A stretch of 5,149 bases of DNA, taken from Burkholderiales bacterium. GTDB lineage: Bacteria; Pseudomonadota; Gammaproteobacteria; Burkholderiales; Burkholderiaceae_F. The notes beneath the pieces are model-generated. The model saw only the letters and a program-made list of their open reading frames with translations, had not been told where the DNA came from and made no database searches. Of the stretch, positions 1-5,149 are shown one piece after another. The DNA is taken from NCBI GenBank assembly GCA_021298875.1, contig JAJTHJ010000169.1, positions 1 through 5,149 on the forward strand. Direction: 5' to 3'. Within the stretch, counting starts at the first letter, position 1. Each line of letters begins with the position of its first letter. Made by a program: the position numbers and the translations under genes.

Positions 1-581
1 ACCGCGGCTATCGCGCACCAGACAGGAAGAACGCCGCGCGCGCCATGTCGATCCGGCCCGATACGCCGGACGGGTTGAAGCCCAAAGACCTGCTCGGCGT
101 ACCTTGGCGGCTCGCCTTCGCCCTTCAGGAAGACGGCTGGTTCCTTCGCTCGGATGTCGTTTGGCACAAACCCAACGCGATGCCCGAAAGCGTCAAAGAC
201 CGCCCCACCCGCGCACACGAATACCTGTTCCTGCTCAGTCGTAGCGAGCGCTACTACTACGACCACCATGCCGTGCGCGAGCCAACCGCCAACAATCAAT
301 GGCGGGCGCGCCGCTCGGTGTGGAACGTGCCGACGCAAACGTCCGGAGTCGAGCACTTCGCGGCGTTCCCGCCGGCGTTGATCGAACCCTGCATCCTGTC
401 GTCCAGTCGCCCCGGCGACTTCGTCCTGGACCCGTTCTTCGGTTCCGGGACGGTCGGGCTCGTGTGCCAGCGACTGGGCCGACGGTTCGTCGGCATCGAG
501 TTGAATCCGCGTTACGTGCAGATCGCCATCGAGCGGATCGGCCTGTTCGATCCACGCGTGGTGCGGCTACTGGCGGCGTAA
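1..581 (+). CDS. Type II DNA methyltransferase, beta class (N4-cytosine or N6-adenine), 5'-truncated by window edge
   Basis: Modification enzyme of a restriction-modification pair; it would transfer a methyl group from S-adenosylmethionine to an exocyclic amino group of a base and so protect host DNA. The frame is open from the first full codon at position 3, and the residues before the first ATG (45) read YRAPDRKNAARA, which fits the family, so 45 is not the true start. About 192 C-terminal residues are visible. Numbered from codon 3, they include GWFLRSDVVWHKPN (45-58), HFAAFPPALIEPCIL (118-132, motif X region), VLDPFFGSGT (141-150, the motif I SAM-binding loop) and GIELNPRYV (164-172, with the acidic SAM-ribose residue E166). 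Motif I near the C-terminus marks the beta order, in which the catalytic (S/D)PPY motif lies upstream, here outside the window. Whether it makes m4C or m6A therefore cannot be read; m4C would fit the XcyI-like partner. The stop TAA directly precedes the endonuclease ATG. A hand count of 40 codons (45-164) gives 31 ending in G/C, below the neighbouring housekeeping genes. Confidence 0.9.
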   Translation, partial: RGYRAPDRKNAARAMSIRPDTPDGLKPKDLLGVPWRLAFALQEDGWFLRSDVVWHKPNAMPESVKDRPTRAHEYLFLLSRSERYYYDHHAVREPTANNQWRARRSVWNVPTQTSGVEHFAAFPPALIEPCILSSSRPGDFVLDPFFGSGTVGLVCQRLGRRFVGIELNPRYVQIAIERIGLFDPRVVRLLAA

Positions 582-1559
582 ATGTACTCCTTTCCTCAGC
601 CCATCCAGCAGTTCGCGTTCGCCGCCGCGCTGCGGGCGGCGCGCGAAGAGTTCCTGCAGCAGGCGCTTGGGGCGACCGTGGCCGTCATTCCATTGGCGAC
701 GCTCGACGCCGAACTGGGTGCGCACGCATCGTCACCCGCCGTGTCGGCGTTGGCGAGCCGGGGGCTGCGCGGAGAGCTGCTGTTCTGCGTGCCCTGCGTT
801 TTGCGCGCGAATCCGCGCCTGCTCGCGTACTACCGTCTGCTGCTGGGCTACAGCCAGAAGAGCTTTTACTCCACCGCGACGGGACTTGCCGTGTTTCGTC
901 AGATGGAGGATTCCGGCAGGCTCTCGGACAAGGCCGCGGCGCGCCTGACGACGCTGTGCTCTGCGTTGAACGCCGCGGCGGCCACGCTGCTCGAAGGACT
1001 GGGCAGCGCTCAGGTCACTGCGGCGCTGCTCGACGACCTCGCACTGTTGACGCTCGGACCGCAGTTGCGCGGCGGCGCCAACGTCCGCAAGGGCGATCGA
1101 GCGATCAAGGAAGTCTTCCAGTTGATCGCCAGCCTCGTCGCGGACGGTACCCGCAATTCGTCGGCGACACACATCGAGCTTCGCAACGCGGCGGGCCGCG
1201 TGGTGCGGATCGAATTTGCCGCCGATCCCGACATCGTCGTGCGCGAGACGATGGGCGCAGGCGGGCGCCATCGCTTGGTGCTCGCGGTCGAGATCAAGGG
1301 GGGTGAAGACTTCTCCAACGTACACAACCGCATCGGTGAGGCGGAAAAGAGTCACCAAAAGGCGAAACAGCGCGGTTTCCAGGAGTGCTGGACCATATTG
1401 AACGTGCCACGCACCAACCTTAATCTGGCGCGCCGGGAGTCGCCGAGCACGGACCGTTTCTACGTCCTGTCGGATCTGCTCAACCGCTCGGGCGAGTCCT
1501 GGCAGGACTTCCGCGATCACATCGTCATGCTGACCGGGCTGATCGGATCGTCATGCTGA
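582..1559 (+). CDS. Type II restriction endonuclease, XcyI/Cfr9I-like (PD-(D/E)XK fold)
   Basis: Likely the cutting partner of the upstream methyltransferase: a 325-residue soluble protein. The catalytic signature is seen as DPDIVV at 215-220 (D217), followed about 20 residues later by VEIKGG at 236-241 (E237, K239), the spacing expected of a PD-(D/E)XK nuclease. Other blocks I associate from memory with the XcyI family are GYSQKSFY (89-96), LLTLGPQLRGGAN (155-167) and HNRIGEAEKSHQKA (248-261). Known members, XcyI and Cfr9I, recognise CCCGGG; that specificity is inferred here, not shown. The ATG at 582 abuts the methyltransferase TAA and has no good Shine-Dalgarno, so translation probably depends on termination of the upstream gene, which would keep nuclease output behind methylase. 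No controller-protein gene is visible. A hand count of 40 codons (882-1001) gives 32 ending in G/C. The C-terminal end lies in a 26-bp tandem duplication: the last residues, IGSSC, and the stop come from that duplication and may not be ancestral. Confidence 0.8.
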   Translation: MYSFPQPIQQFAFAAALRAAREEFLQQALGATVAVIPLATLDAELGAHASSPAVSALASRGLRGELLFCVPCVLRANPRLLAYYRLLLGYSQKSFYSTATGLAVFRQMEDSGRLSDKAAARLTTLCSALNAAAATLLEGLGSAQVTAALLDDLALLTLGPQLRGGANVRKGDRAIKEVFQLIASLVADGTRNSSATHIELRNAAGRVVRIEFAADPDIVVRETMGAGGRHRLVLAVEIKGGEDFSNVHNRIGEAEKSHQKAKQRGFQECWTILNVPRTNLNLARRESPSTDRFYVLSDLLNRSGESWQDFRDHIVMLTGLIGSSC

Positions 1560-1567
1560 CCGGGCTG
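1521..1567. repeat. Tandem direct repeat, 21 bp twice at a 26-bp period, at the 3' end of the endonuclease gene
   Basis: Copy 1 (1521-1541) and copy 2 (1547-1567) are identical over 21 bases, beginning ATCGTCATGC and ending CCGGGCTG, with 5 bases (ATCGG) between them. Because 26 is not a multiple of three, the second copy is read in another frame and supplies the present TGA (1557-1559). If one unit is removed, the endonuclease frame runs on for 12 codons to a TGA at 1604-1606, directly before the ATG of the next gene. The simplest reading is a recent tandem duplication by slippage or recombination. It could also be a footprint of the event that placed the restriction-modification genes here. 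Confidence 0.9.
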
Positions 1568-1595
1568 CCGGCGCACGCAGCGCGCGCGCGGCGGC

Positions 1596-1602
1596 GAAGG
1601 GA
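1596..1602 (+). promoter_or_regulatory. Shine-Dalgarno for the metal-dependent hydrolase gene
   Basis: GAAGGGA lies 4 bases before the ATG at 1607 and supports that start. It is a better ribosome site than anything in front of the endonuclease gene, so this gene can probably be translated on its own. Confidence 0.55.
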
Positions 1603-1606
1603 CTGA

Positions 1607-2455
1607 ATGCCAAGCGTTTCGGCCAGATACGGCGCACCGACGATCCGCCAGCCGACCTTTGCGCTGGACGCACCGCTTGCCGGTCGCTGGCACGGCGGCG
1701 ATGCGTTTCGTACCCACTTGTTCAATGCCCTGTCGATGATGTTCCCGCTCGGCGAGGCGAGCTTCATCGACTCGGTGCGCGAGTTTCTGCCGCGCCTGGA
1801 GCAACCGTCGCCACTGCGCGCGCAGGTGCTCGCGTTCATCGGACAGGAAGGTGCGCACAGCCGCATCCATGCCCGCTACAACGCCCGGCTCGCGCAGCTG
1901 GGTTTCGTCAACCGGCTGGAGCGCTGGCGGCGTTGGCGAATCGACTGGGGCCGGCGCCACCTGCGCCCGCTGGACCGGCTGGCGGTGACGATCGCCTGCG
2001 AGCACTACGCCGCCGTGCTCGGCGCTGCCACGCTCGCCAACCCCGCGGTGTTGGCAGGAGCCGACCGCGAACTGGCGCTGCTGTGGGGCTGGCATGCGGT
2101 GGAGGAGACCGAGCACAAGGCGGTGGCGTTCGACGTCTATCGGGCCTGCGGCGGCGGATACCTGCGTCGCGTGCTGTGGTTCTTCTACGCGACGGCGCTC
2201 TTCAACTTCGACACGACGGTGCAGGTGGAAGCGATGATCCGGCGCGACCCGACGCGCCCGCGCCGGCGCGATCTGCTGCGCAGCGCGTGGCGCTTCTACT
2301 TCGGCCCACCGCGAATGGCAGCCACGCTGCTGCGCGGCTTTCTGGCGTATCTGCGGCCCGGCTTCCACCCGTGGCAACACGACAACCGCGCGGCGGTGCA
2401 AGCCTGGCTCGCGGCGAACGGCGGCCGTATCGACAACAAAGGTGGCGCGCAATGA
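1607..2455 (+). CDS. Predicted metal-dependent hydrolase, COG3687/PF10118 family
   Basis: A 282-residue protein of a widespread but poorly characterised proteobacterial family named as metal-dependent hydrolases; no substrate is established that I know of. The sequence shows a mostly helical protein with a repeating set of acidic and histidine ligands like those of ferritin-like di-metal proteins: E50 in FPLGEASF, E81 and H84 in GQEGAHSRIH, E132/H133 in ACEHY, and H163, E166, E167 and H170 in HAVEETEH. Two hydrophobic aromatic stretches (about 188-202 and 228-250) could pack against lipid or form core helices; there is no signal peptide. Length is about normal for the family. The start at 1607 is supported by GAAGGGA just upstream. 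The last bases overlap the gatB start as ATGA, so the two are probably co-translated. A hand count of 40 codons (1907-2026) gives 37 ending in G/C, like gatB and unlike the restriction-modification genes. The family call is firm, the biochemical role unknown. Confidence 0.8.
   Translation: MPSVSARYGAPTIRQPTFALDAPLAGRWHGGDAFRTHLFNALSMMFPLGEASFIDSVREFLPRLEQPSPLRAQVLAFIGQEGAHSRIHARYNARLAQLGFVNRLERWRRWRIDWGRRHLRPLDRLAVTIACEHYAAVLGAATLANPAVLAGADRELALLWGWHAVEETEHKAVAFDVYRACGGGYLRRVLWFFYATALFNFDTTVQVEAMIRRDPTRPRRRDLLRSAWRFYFGPPRMAATLLRGFLAYLRPGFHPWQHDNRAAVQAWLAANGGRIDNKGGAQ
2438..2445 (+). promoter_or_regulatory. Shine-Dalgarno deciding the gatB start
   Basis: AAAGGTGG lies 6 bases before the ATG at 2452, inside the last codons of the hydrolase gene. 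Together with the family-typical N-terminus MNWEIVIGLETHAQL it fixes the gatB start, although the same frame stays open a further 173 codons upstream. Confidence 0.6.
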
Positions 2456-3900
2456 ACTGGGAAATCGTCATCGGCCTGGAAACGCACGCGCAGCTTTCCA
2501 CGGCGAGCAAGATTTTTTCGGGGGCAAGCACGGCGTTCGGCGCCGCGCCCAACACGCAGGCCTGCGCGGTCGATCTGGCGCTGCCGGGCACGCTGCCGGT
2601 GCTCAATCGCGGTGCGGTCGATCGGGCGATCCGCTTCGGGCTGGCCATCGGCGCCACCATTGCCGAGCGCAGCGTGTTCGCGCGCAAGAACTACTTCTAC
2701 CCCGATCTGCCCAAGGGCTACCAGATCAGCCAGTACGAGATCCCGGTCGTGCAGGGCGGCACGCTCAGCTTCGTCGTCACGCCCAGGAACGGCGAGCCCT
2801 ACACCAAGACCGTCCGGCTGACGCGCGCGCATCTGGAAGAAGACGCCGGCAAGTCGCTGCACGAGGATTTTCACGGGCAAAGCGGAATCGACCTGAACCG
2901 CGCCGGCACGCCGCTGATCGAGATCGTCACCGAACCGGAAATGCGCTCGGCCGCCGAAGCGGTGGCCTACGCCAAGGCGCTGCATTCGCTGGTGGTGTGG
3001 CTCGGCATCTGCGACGGCAACATGCAGGAAGGGTCGTTCCGCTGCGATGCCAACGTCTCGGTGCGGCCGGCGGGCTCGGACAAGCTGGGCACCCGCTGCG
3101 AGATCAAGAATCTCAACAGCTTCCGCTTTCTGGAGCGGGCGATCGAGTTCGAGGCGCGGCGGCAGATCGAGCTGATCGAAGACGGCGGCACGGTGGTGCA
3201 GGAAACGCGCCTGTACGACCCCGCGCGCGACGAGACCCGCAGCATGCGCAGCAAGGAAGACGCGATGGACTATCGCTACTTCCCCGACCCCGACCTGCTG
3301 CCGCTGGCCATCGGCGCCGAGTGGATCGACCGTGTGCGCGCCGCGCTGCCCGAATTGCCCGCCGCGCGGCGTGAGCGCTTCGTGCGCGACTACGGCTTGA
3401 CGGCCACCGACGCGCAGACGCTGACCGACACGCGCGCCACCGCCGACTACTTCGAGGCGGTGGCCACGCACGTGGCGGACAAGAAGGCCGCCGCCAACTG
3501 GGTGATGGGCGAACTCGCCGCGGCGCTCAACGACTCGGGTCTGACCATCGAGTCCGCGCCCGTGACCCCGCAGCAACTGGCCGGGTTGATCGTCCGCGTG
3601 GCCGACGGCACGATCAACAACAAGACCGCCAAGGACGTGTTTGCCGCCCTGTGGGCGCGCGCGGGCGAATCCGCCGATGCGATCATCGACGCGCGCGGCC
3701 TGCGGCAGATCTCGGACACCGGCGCGCTGGAAGCGGTGATCGACGAAGTGCTCGCCGCCAACGCCAAGTCGGTCGAAGAGTTCCGCGCCGGCAAGGAAAA
3801 AGCGTTCAACGCGCTGGTCGGTCAAGCGATGAAAGCCACGCGGGGCAAAGCGAACCCGCAGCAGGTTAACGACATCTTGCGGCGGCGGCTGGCGGGTTGA
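2452..3900 (+). CDS. gatB: Aspartyl/glutamyl-tRNA(Asn/Gln) amidotransferase subunit B
   Basis: GatB recognises misacylated Glu-tRNA(Gln) and/or Asp-tRNA(Asn) and, with ATP and ammonia delivered from the GatA glutaminase, converts the amino acid to the amide; it works in the cytoplasm in the GatCAB complex. The protein is 482 residues, a normal full length. Visible signatures are WEIVIGLETHAQL (3-15, with E10 and H12 of the metal/active site), ARKNYFYPDLPKGYQISQ (77-94, the GatB family signature), AHLEEDAGK (126-134), AGTPLIEIVTEPE (151-163) and MQEGSFRCDANVSVR (191-205). The C-terminal part, from about 330, is the helical plus YqeY-like tRNA-binding region, ending with the family-typical ANPQQVNDILRRRL. 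Its ATG overlaps the hydrolase stop (ATGA). gatA and gatC, usually directly upstream in the order gatC-gatA-gatB, are not next to it here; a hydrolase and a restriction-modification pair take their place. A hand count of 40 codons (2701-2820) gives 39 ending in G/C. Confidence 0.97.
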   Translation: MNWEIVIGLETHAQLSTASKIFSGASTAFGAAPNTQACAVDLALPGTLPVLNRGAVDRAIRFGLAIGATIAERSVFARKNYFYPDLPKGYQISQYEIPVVQGGTLSFVVTPRNGEPYTKTVRLTRAHLEEDAGKSLHEDFHGQSGIDLNRAGTPLIEIVTEPEMRSAAEAVAYAKALHSLVVWLGICDGNMQEGSFRCDANVSVRPAGSDKLGTRCEIKNLNSFRFLERAIEFEARRQIELIEDGGTVVQETRLYDPARDETRSMRSKEDAMDYRYFPDPDLLPLAIGAEWIDRVRAALPELPAARRERFVRDYGLTATDAQTLTDTRATADYFEAVATHVADKKAAANWVMGELAAALNDSGLTIESAPVTPQQLAGLIVRVADGTINNKTAKDVFAALWARAGESADAIIDARGLRQISDTGALEAVIDEVLAANAKSVEEFRAGKEKAFNALVGQAMKATRGKANPQQVNDILRRRLAG

Positions 3901-3936
3901 CTGTCGGCAGCGCCGTCATCGCTACGCGGCTGCCCA

Positions 3937-3952
3937 GCGTCGTACCCGACGC
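3937..3952. other. Short hairpin after gatB
   Basis: GCGTCG, loop TACC, then CGACGC: a perfect 6-bp GC-rich stem starting 36 bases after the gatB stop. No T-run follows, so it is not a classical intrinsic terminator; it could stabilise the 3' end of the mRNA. Confidence 0.4.
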
Positions 3953-3973
3953 CCAACCGGAGCGAGCGGGCCG

Positions 3974-3999
3974 CTGACCCGAACTCAGGGATCGGGCAG
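3974..3999. other. Bulged hairpin in the gatB 3' region
   Basis: CTG plus CCCGA (3974-3976 and 3978-3982) can pair with TCGGGCAG (3992-3999), giving eight base pairs with one bulged A at 3977 and a nine-base loop. No T-run follows on either strand. Function is unknown; it may be part of the same structured element as its neighbours. Confidence 0.35.
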
Positions 4000-4050
4000 A
4001 AGATGCCGAGAAAGCGTAGCGAGCGGCCGCAGGTCGGCGCGAGAAGCGCA

Positions 4051-4068
4051 GCCGTACACGTGTACGGC
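4051..4068. repeat. 18-bp perfect palindrome GCCGTACACGTGTACGGC
   Basis: The sequence equals its own reverse complement over 18 bases. As RNA it would form a 7-bp stem with loop ACGT. It can be extended with internal loops, GCG (4046-4048) with CGC (4075-4077) and GCGC (4037-4040) with GCGC (4080-4083), giving an element of about 47 bases. There is no T-run, so a classical terminator is unlikely. A REP-like dispersed repeat, an mRNA-end structure or a binding site for a dimeric protein would all fit. Confidence 0.6.
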
Positions 4069-4091
4069 GAGCATCGCAGGCGCAAGATCGG

Positions 4092-4109
4092 GCCGCGCCG
4101 CGGCTTTAT
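4092..4109 (+). terminator. Weak candidate intrinsic terminator for gatB
   Basis: GCCGC, loop GCC, then GCGGC (4092-4104), followed by TTTAT (4105-4109) on the + strand. The stem is short and the T-run broken, so this is only a candidate; it is the one hairpin in the region with any T-run, and it sits just before the convergent tRNA gene. Confidence 0.3.
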
Positions 4110-4119
4110 CGGTGTTTCC

Positions 4120-4195
4120 TGGTGCCGGCTATCCGAATCGAACGGATGACCTACCGCTTACAAGGCGGTTGCTCTACCAACTGAGCTAAGCCGGC
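4120..4195 (-). tRNA. tRNA-Thr, anticodon UGU
   Basis: Reading the - strand, all arms of a 76-base tRNA with an encoded CCA can be folded: acceptor GCCGGCT with AGCCGGC, D arm GCTC/GAGC with loop AGTTGGTA, anticodon arm ACCGC/GCGGT with loop CTTGTAA, variable loop AGGTC, and T arm ATCCG/CGGAT with loop TTCGATT. The anticodon TGT (+ strand 4160-4162) reads threonine ACA and, depending on wobble modification, other ACN codons. It begins 33 bases after the sspB stop on the same strand, so it is probably processed from, or at least reached by, the sspA-sspB transcript. No strong promoter is seen in the gap; TAGACT (about 17 bases before the tRNA) is a poor -10 without a good -35. Confidence 0.97.
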
Positions 4196-4228
4196 CGGAC
4201 TCTTTTGCCGGCAGTCTATCGCGGCGGG

Positions 4229-4708
4229 CTACTTGACGCGGGTCAGGCGCGGACGATCTCCGCCCTTGGGCGGCGGCGCGGGCTCGCCGGGCGCAGCACC
4301 TTCGACCGGCACCAGCGCCGGCCGCTCGGCCGGCCCTTCGACTGCGCGCGGTACCGCAACCTCCGCGGCCGGCTCCTGAACCGCAGCGGCCGGCGCCTGC
4401 GGCGGCTCGAAAGCCATGCCCTGGCCGTTTTCGCGCGCGTAGATGGCCACCACCCGCTCGATCGGCACGTACACGTCGCGCGCCACACCGCCAAAGCGGG
4501 CCTGGAAGCTGATCGCGCTGTTGTCCATCACCAGCCGGCTCGTGGCCAGCGCCGAGACGTTGAGGACGATCTCGCCGTTCTTGACGAACTCGGCCGGCAC
4601 CCGCACGCTGCCGTCCACACTGACCGCGACGTGCGGCGTGAAGCCGGCGTCGGTACACCATTCGTAAATGGCGCGAATCAGATAGGGCTTGGTCGAGACT
4701 TCGGCCAT
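4229..4708 (-). CDS. sspB: ClpXP protease specificity-enhancing factor SspB
   Basis: Cytoplasmic adaptor that binds ssrA-tagged unfinished proteins and certain other substrates and tethers them to ClpX for degradation by ClpXP. The protein is 159 residues. The N-terminal substrate-binding domain (about 1-100) starts with the typical STKPYLIRAIYEWCTDAGFTP (5-25) and includes GEIVLNVS, AISFQARFGG and VPIERVVAIYARENGQGM. From about 101 to 150 comes a flexible tail rich in Ala, Pro and Glu, and the end RPRLTRVK matches the short ClpX-binding peptide (XB) of the family. I chose the ATG at 4708 because family members begin a few residues before STKPYL; an in-frame GTG at 4714 would add only two residues. 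It starts 14 bases after the sspA stop without a clear Shine-Dalgarno, pointing to translational coupling in one operon. The tRNA-Thr gene follows. Confidence 0.95.
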   Translation of the reverse strand: MAEVSTKPYLIRAIYEWCTDAGFTPHVAVSVDGSVRVPAEFVKNGEIVLNVSALATSRLVMDNSAISFQARFGGVARDVYVPIERVVAIYARENGQGMAFEPPQAPAAAVQEPAAEVAVPRAVEGPAERPALVPVEGAAPGEPAPPPKGGDRPRLTRVK

Positions 4709-4722
4709 CGCCACGGCGCCGG

Positions 4723-5149
4723 TCAGCGGCGCATCACCTTCTCGGACGGGGTCAGCGCCTCGATGTACGCCGGACGCGAAAAGATGCGCTCGGCGTACTT
4801 CAGCAGCGGCGCCGCGCTCTTGGGCAGGTCGATGCCGTAGTGATCGAGCCGCCAGAGCAGCGGGGCGATGGCCACGTCGAGCATCGAGAAATCGTCGCTT
4901 AGCATGAACTTGTACTTGAGCAGGATCGGCGCCAGTTGCGTCAGCCGCTCGCGCACCATGCCCTTGGCCTTGTCGATCGCCGGTTGCTTGCTGCTGTTCT
5001 CGATCGTCTGCACGTGCACGAACAGCTCGCGTTCGAAGTTGAACAGGAAGAGCCGGGCGCGGGCGCGCATCACCGGGTCGGCCGGCATCAATTGCGGGTG
5101 CGGGAAGCGCTCGTCGATGTACTCGTTGATGATGTGGCTCTCGTACAGG
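4723..5149 (-). CDS. sspA: Stringent starvation protein A (GST-like, RNA polymerase-associated), 5' part outside the window
   Basis: SspA binds RNA polymerase and is needed for stationary-phase and acid-stress responses in characterised proteobacteria; it has a glutathione S-transferase fold without known GST activity. Visible are the C-terminal 141 residues of an expected roughly 200, entering from the right edge. They begin LYESHIINEYIDERFPHPQL, the end of the thioredoxin-like domain and linker, and continue into the all-helical C-terminal domain with MPADPVMRARARLFLFNFE, FSMLDVAIAPLLWRLDHYGI and the typical end SRPAYIEALTPSEKVMRR. The internal TTG/ATG near 5091 is not the start, because the frame and the homology run on to the edge. 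sspB follows 14 bases downstream. Promoter and start lie outside the window. Confidence 0.93.
   Translation of the reverse strand, partial: LYESHIINEYIDERFPHPQLMPADPVMRARARLFLFNFERELFVHVQTIENSSKQPAIDKAKGMVRERLTQLAPILLKYKFMLSDDFSMLDVAIAPLLWRLDHYGIDLPKSAAPLLKYAERIFSRPAYIEALTPSEKVMRR

Larger units (their letters stand above)
3901..4119. other. Non-coding region between convergent units, rich in inverted repeats
   Basis: No credible gene is seen in these 219 bases between the gatB stop and the 3' end of the tRNA gene. The stretch holds several hairpins listed separately and a short near-repeat, AGCGAGCGG, at 3961-3969 and again at 4018-4026, both followed by a CCGC. The density of self-complementary sequence fits a two-way transcription end zone or a dispersed repeat of the genome; the window cannot tell which. 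Confidence 0.6.

Noticed and set aside
299..1306. 335-codon + strand frame across the methyltransferase and endonuclease genes, and the 262-codon antisense frame at 732-1520
   Set aside because: Both overlap well-supported genes with recognisable motifs and translate to Arg/Ala-rich sequence without domains.
1580..1590. Alternating GC run before the hydrolase start, considered as a phase-variable tract
   Set aside because: It is only about five dinucleotide units long and lies outside the coding sequence under the present reading, so slippage would not switch a gene on or off.
1933..2451. In-frame 173-codon extension upstream of the gatB ATG, which could be read as a longer GatB fusion
   Set aside because: The extension is a low-complexity Ala/Gly/Arg-rich read-through of the hydrolase gene in another frame. 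The ATG at 2452 has a ribosome site and the family-typical N-terminus.
1517..2452. 311-codon frame on the - strand opposite the hydrolase gene
   Set aside because: It covers nearly the whole hydrolase gene, has no recognisable motif, and is best explained as a GC-rich shadow.
2513..2518. Run of six T followed by a G-rich stretch in gatB, considered as a slippery or frameshift site
   Set aside because: The frame is intact, both neighbouring codons fit the family (KIFSG), and no downstream stimulating structure stands out.
2988..2995. GCTGGTGG, the E. coli Chi sequence, inside gatB
   Set aside because: A single octamer in GC-rich coding DNA is expected by chance, and the Chi sequence of this organism is unknown.
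2296..3825. Long open frame (509 codons) on the - strand opposite gatB
   Set aside because: Composition is Arg/Gly/Val-rich with no recognisable domain. Such antisense frames are expected opposite a gene with nearly all codons ending in G or C.
3822..4085. 87-codon - strand frame covering the gatB end and part of the intergenic region
   Set aside because: It runs through several hairpins and into the gatB coding end, has no good ribosome site, and resembles no protein I know.

Overview
The window is GC-rich DNA, most likely from a betaproteobacterium (Burkholderiales or Rhodocyclales type). This rests on the sspA-sspB gene pair followed by a tRNA gene, the form of the SspB tail, the presence of GatB, and the very high GC at third codon positions in the housekeeping genes. 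No species-level call can be made from the sequence alone.

Left part (1-1559, + strand): a two-gene type II restriction-modification module. The first gene is the C-terminal part of a beta-class amino DNA methyltransferase that enters from the left edge. The second is a PD-(D/E)XK endonuclease resembling the XcyI/Cfr9I family, whose known members cut CCCGGG. The stop of the first gene directly abuts the start of the second. In small hand samples both genes use more A/T-ending codons than the genes to their right, which suggests an acquired module. The endonuclease gene ends inside a tandem 26-bp duplication that has probably changed its C-terminus.

Middle part (1607-3900, + strand): a predicted metal-dependent hydrolase of the COG3687/PF10118 type with a ferritin-like set of Glu/His residues. 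Its stop overlaps by ATGA with the start of a complete gatB, which encodes the B subunit of the Asp-tRNA(Asn)/Glu-tRNA(Gln) amidotransferase. gatC and gatA, the usual partners of gatB, are not in the window. They may lie to the left of the restriction-modification genes or elsewhere.

Right part (3901-5149): a 219-bp non-coding stretch between convergent transcription units, with several hairpins, including an 18-bp perfect palindrome and a weak candidate terminator for gatB. Then, all on the - strand, come tRNA-Thr(UGU), sspB (ClpXP adaptor) and the 3' part of sspA (RNA polymerase-associated, GST-like), probably one transcript in the order sspA, sspB, tRNA.

I found no convincing evidence of an undescribed multi-gene system. 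The points most worth a second look are the restriction-modification module next to gatB, the 26-bp duplication at its right edge, and the structured intergenic region.
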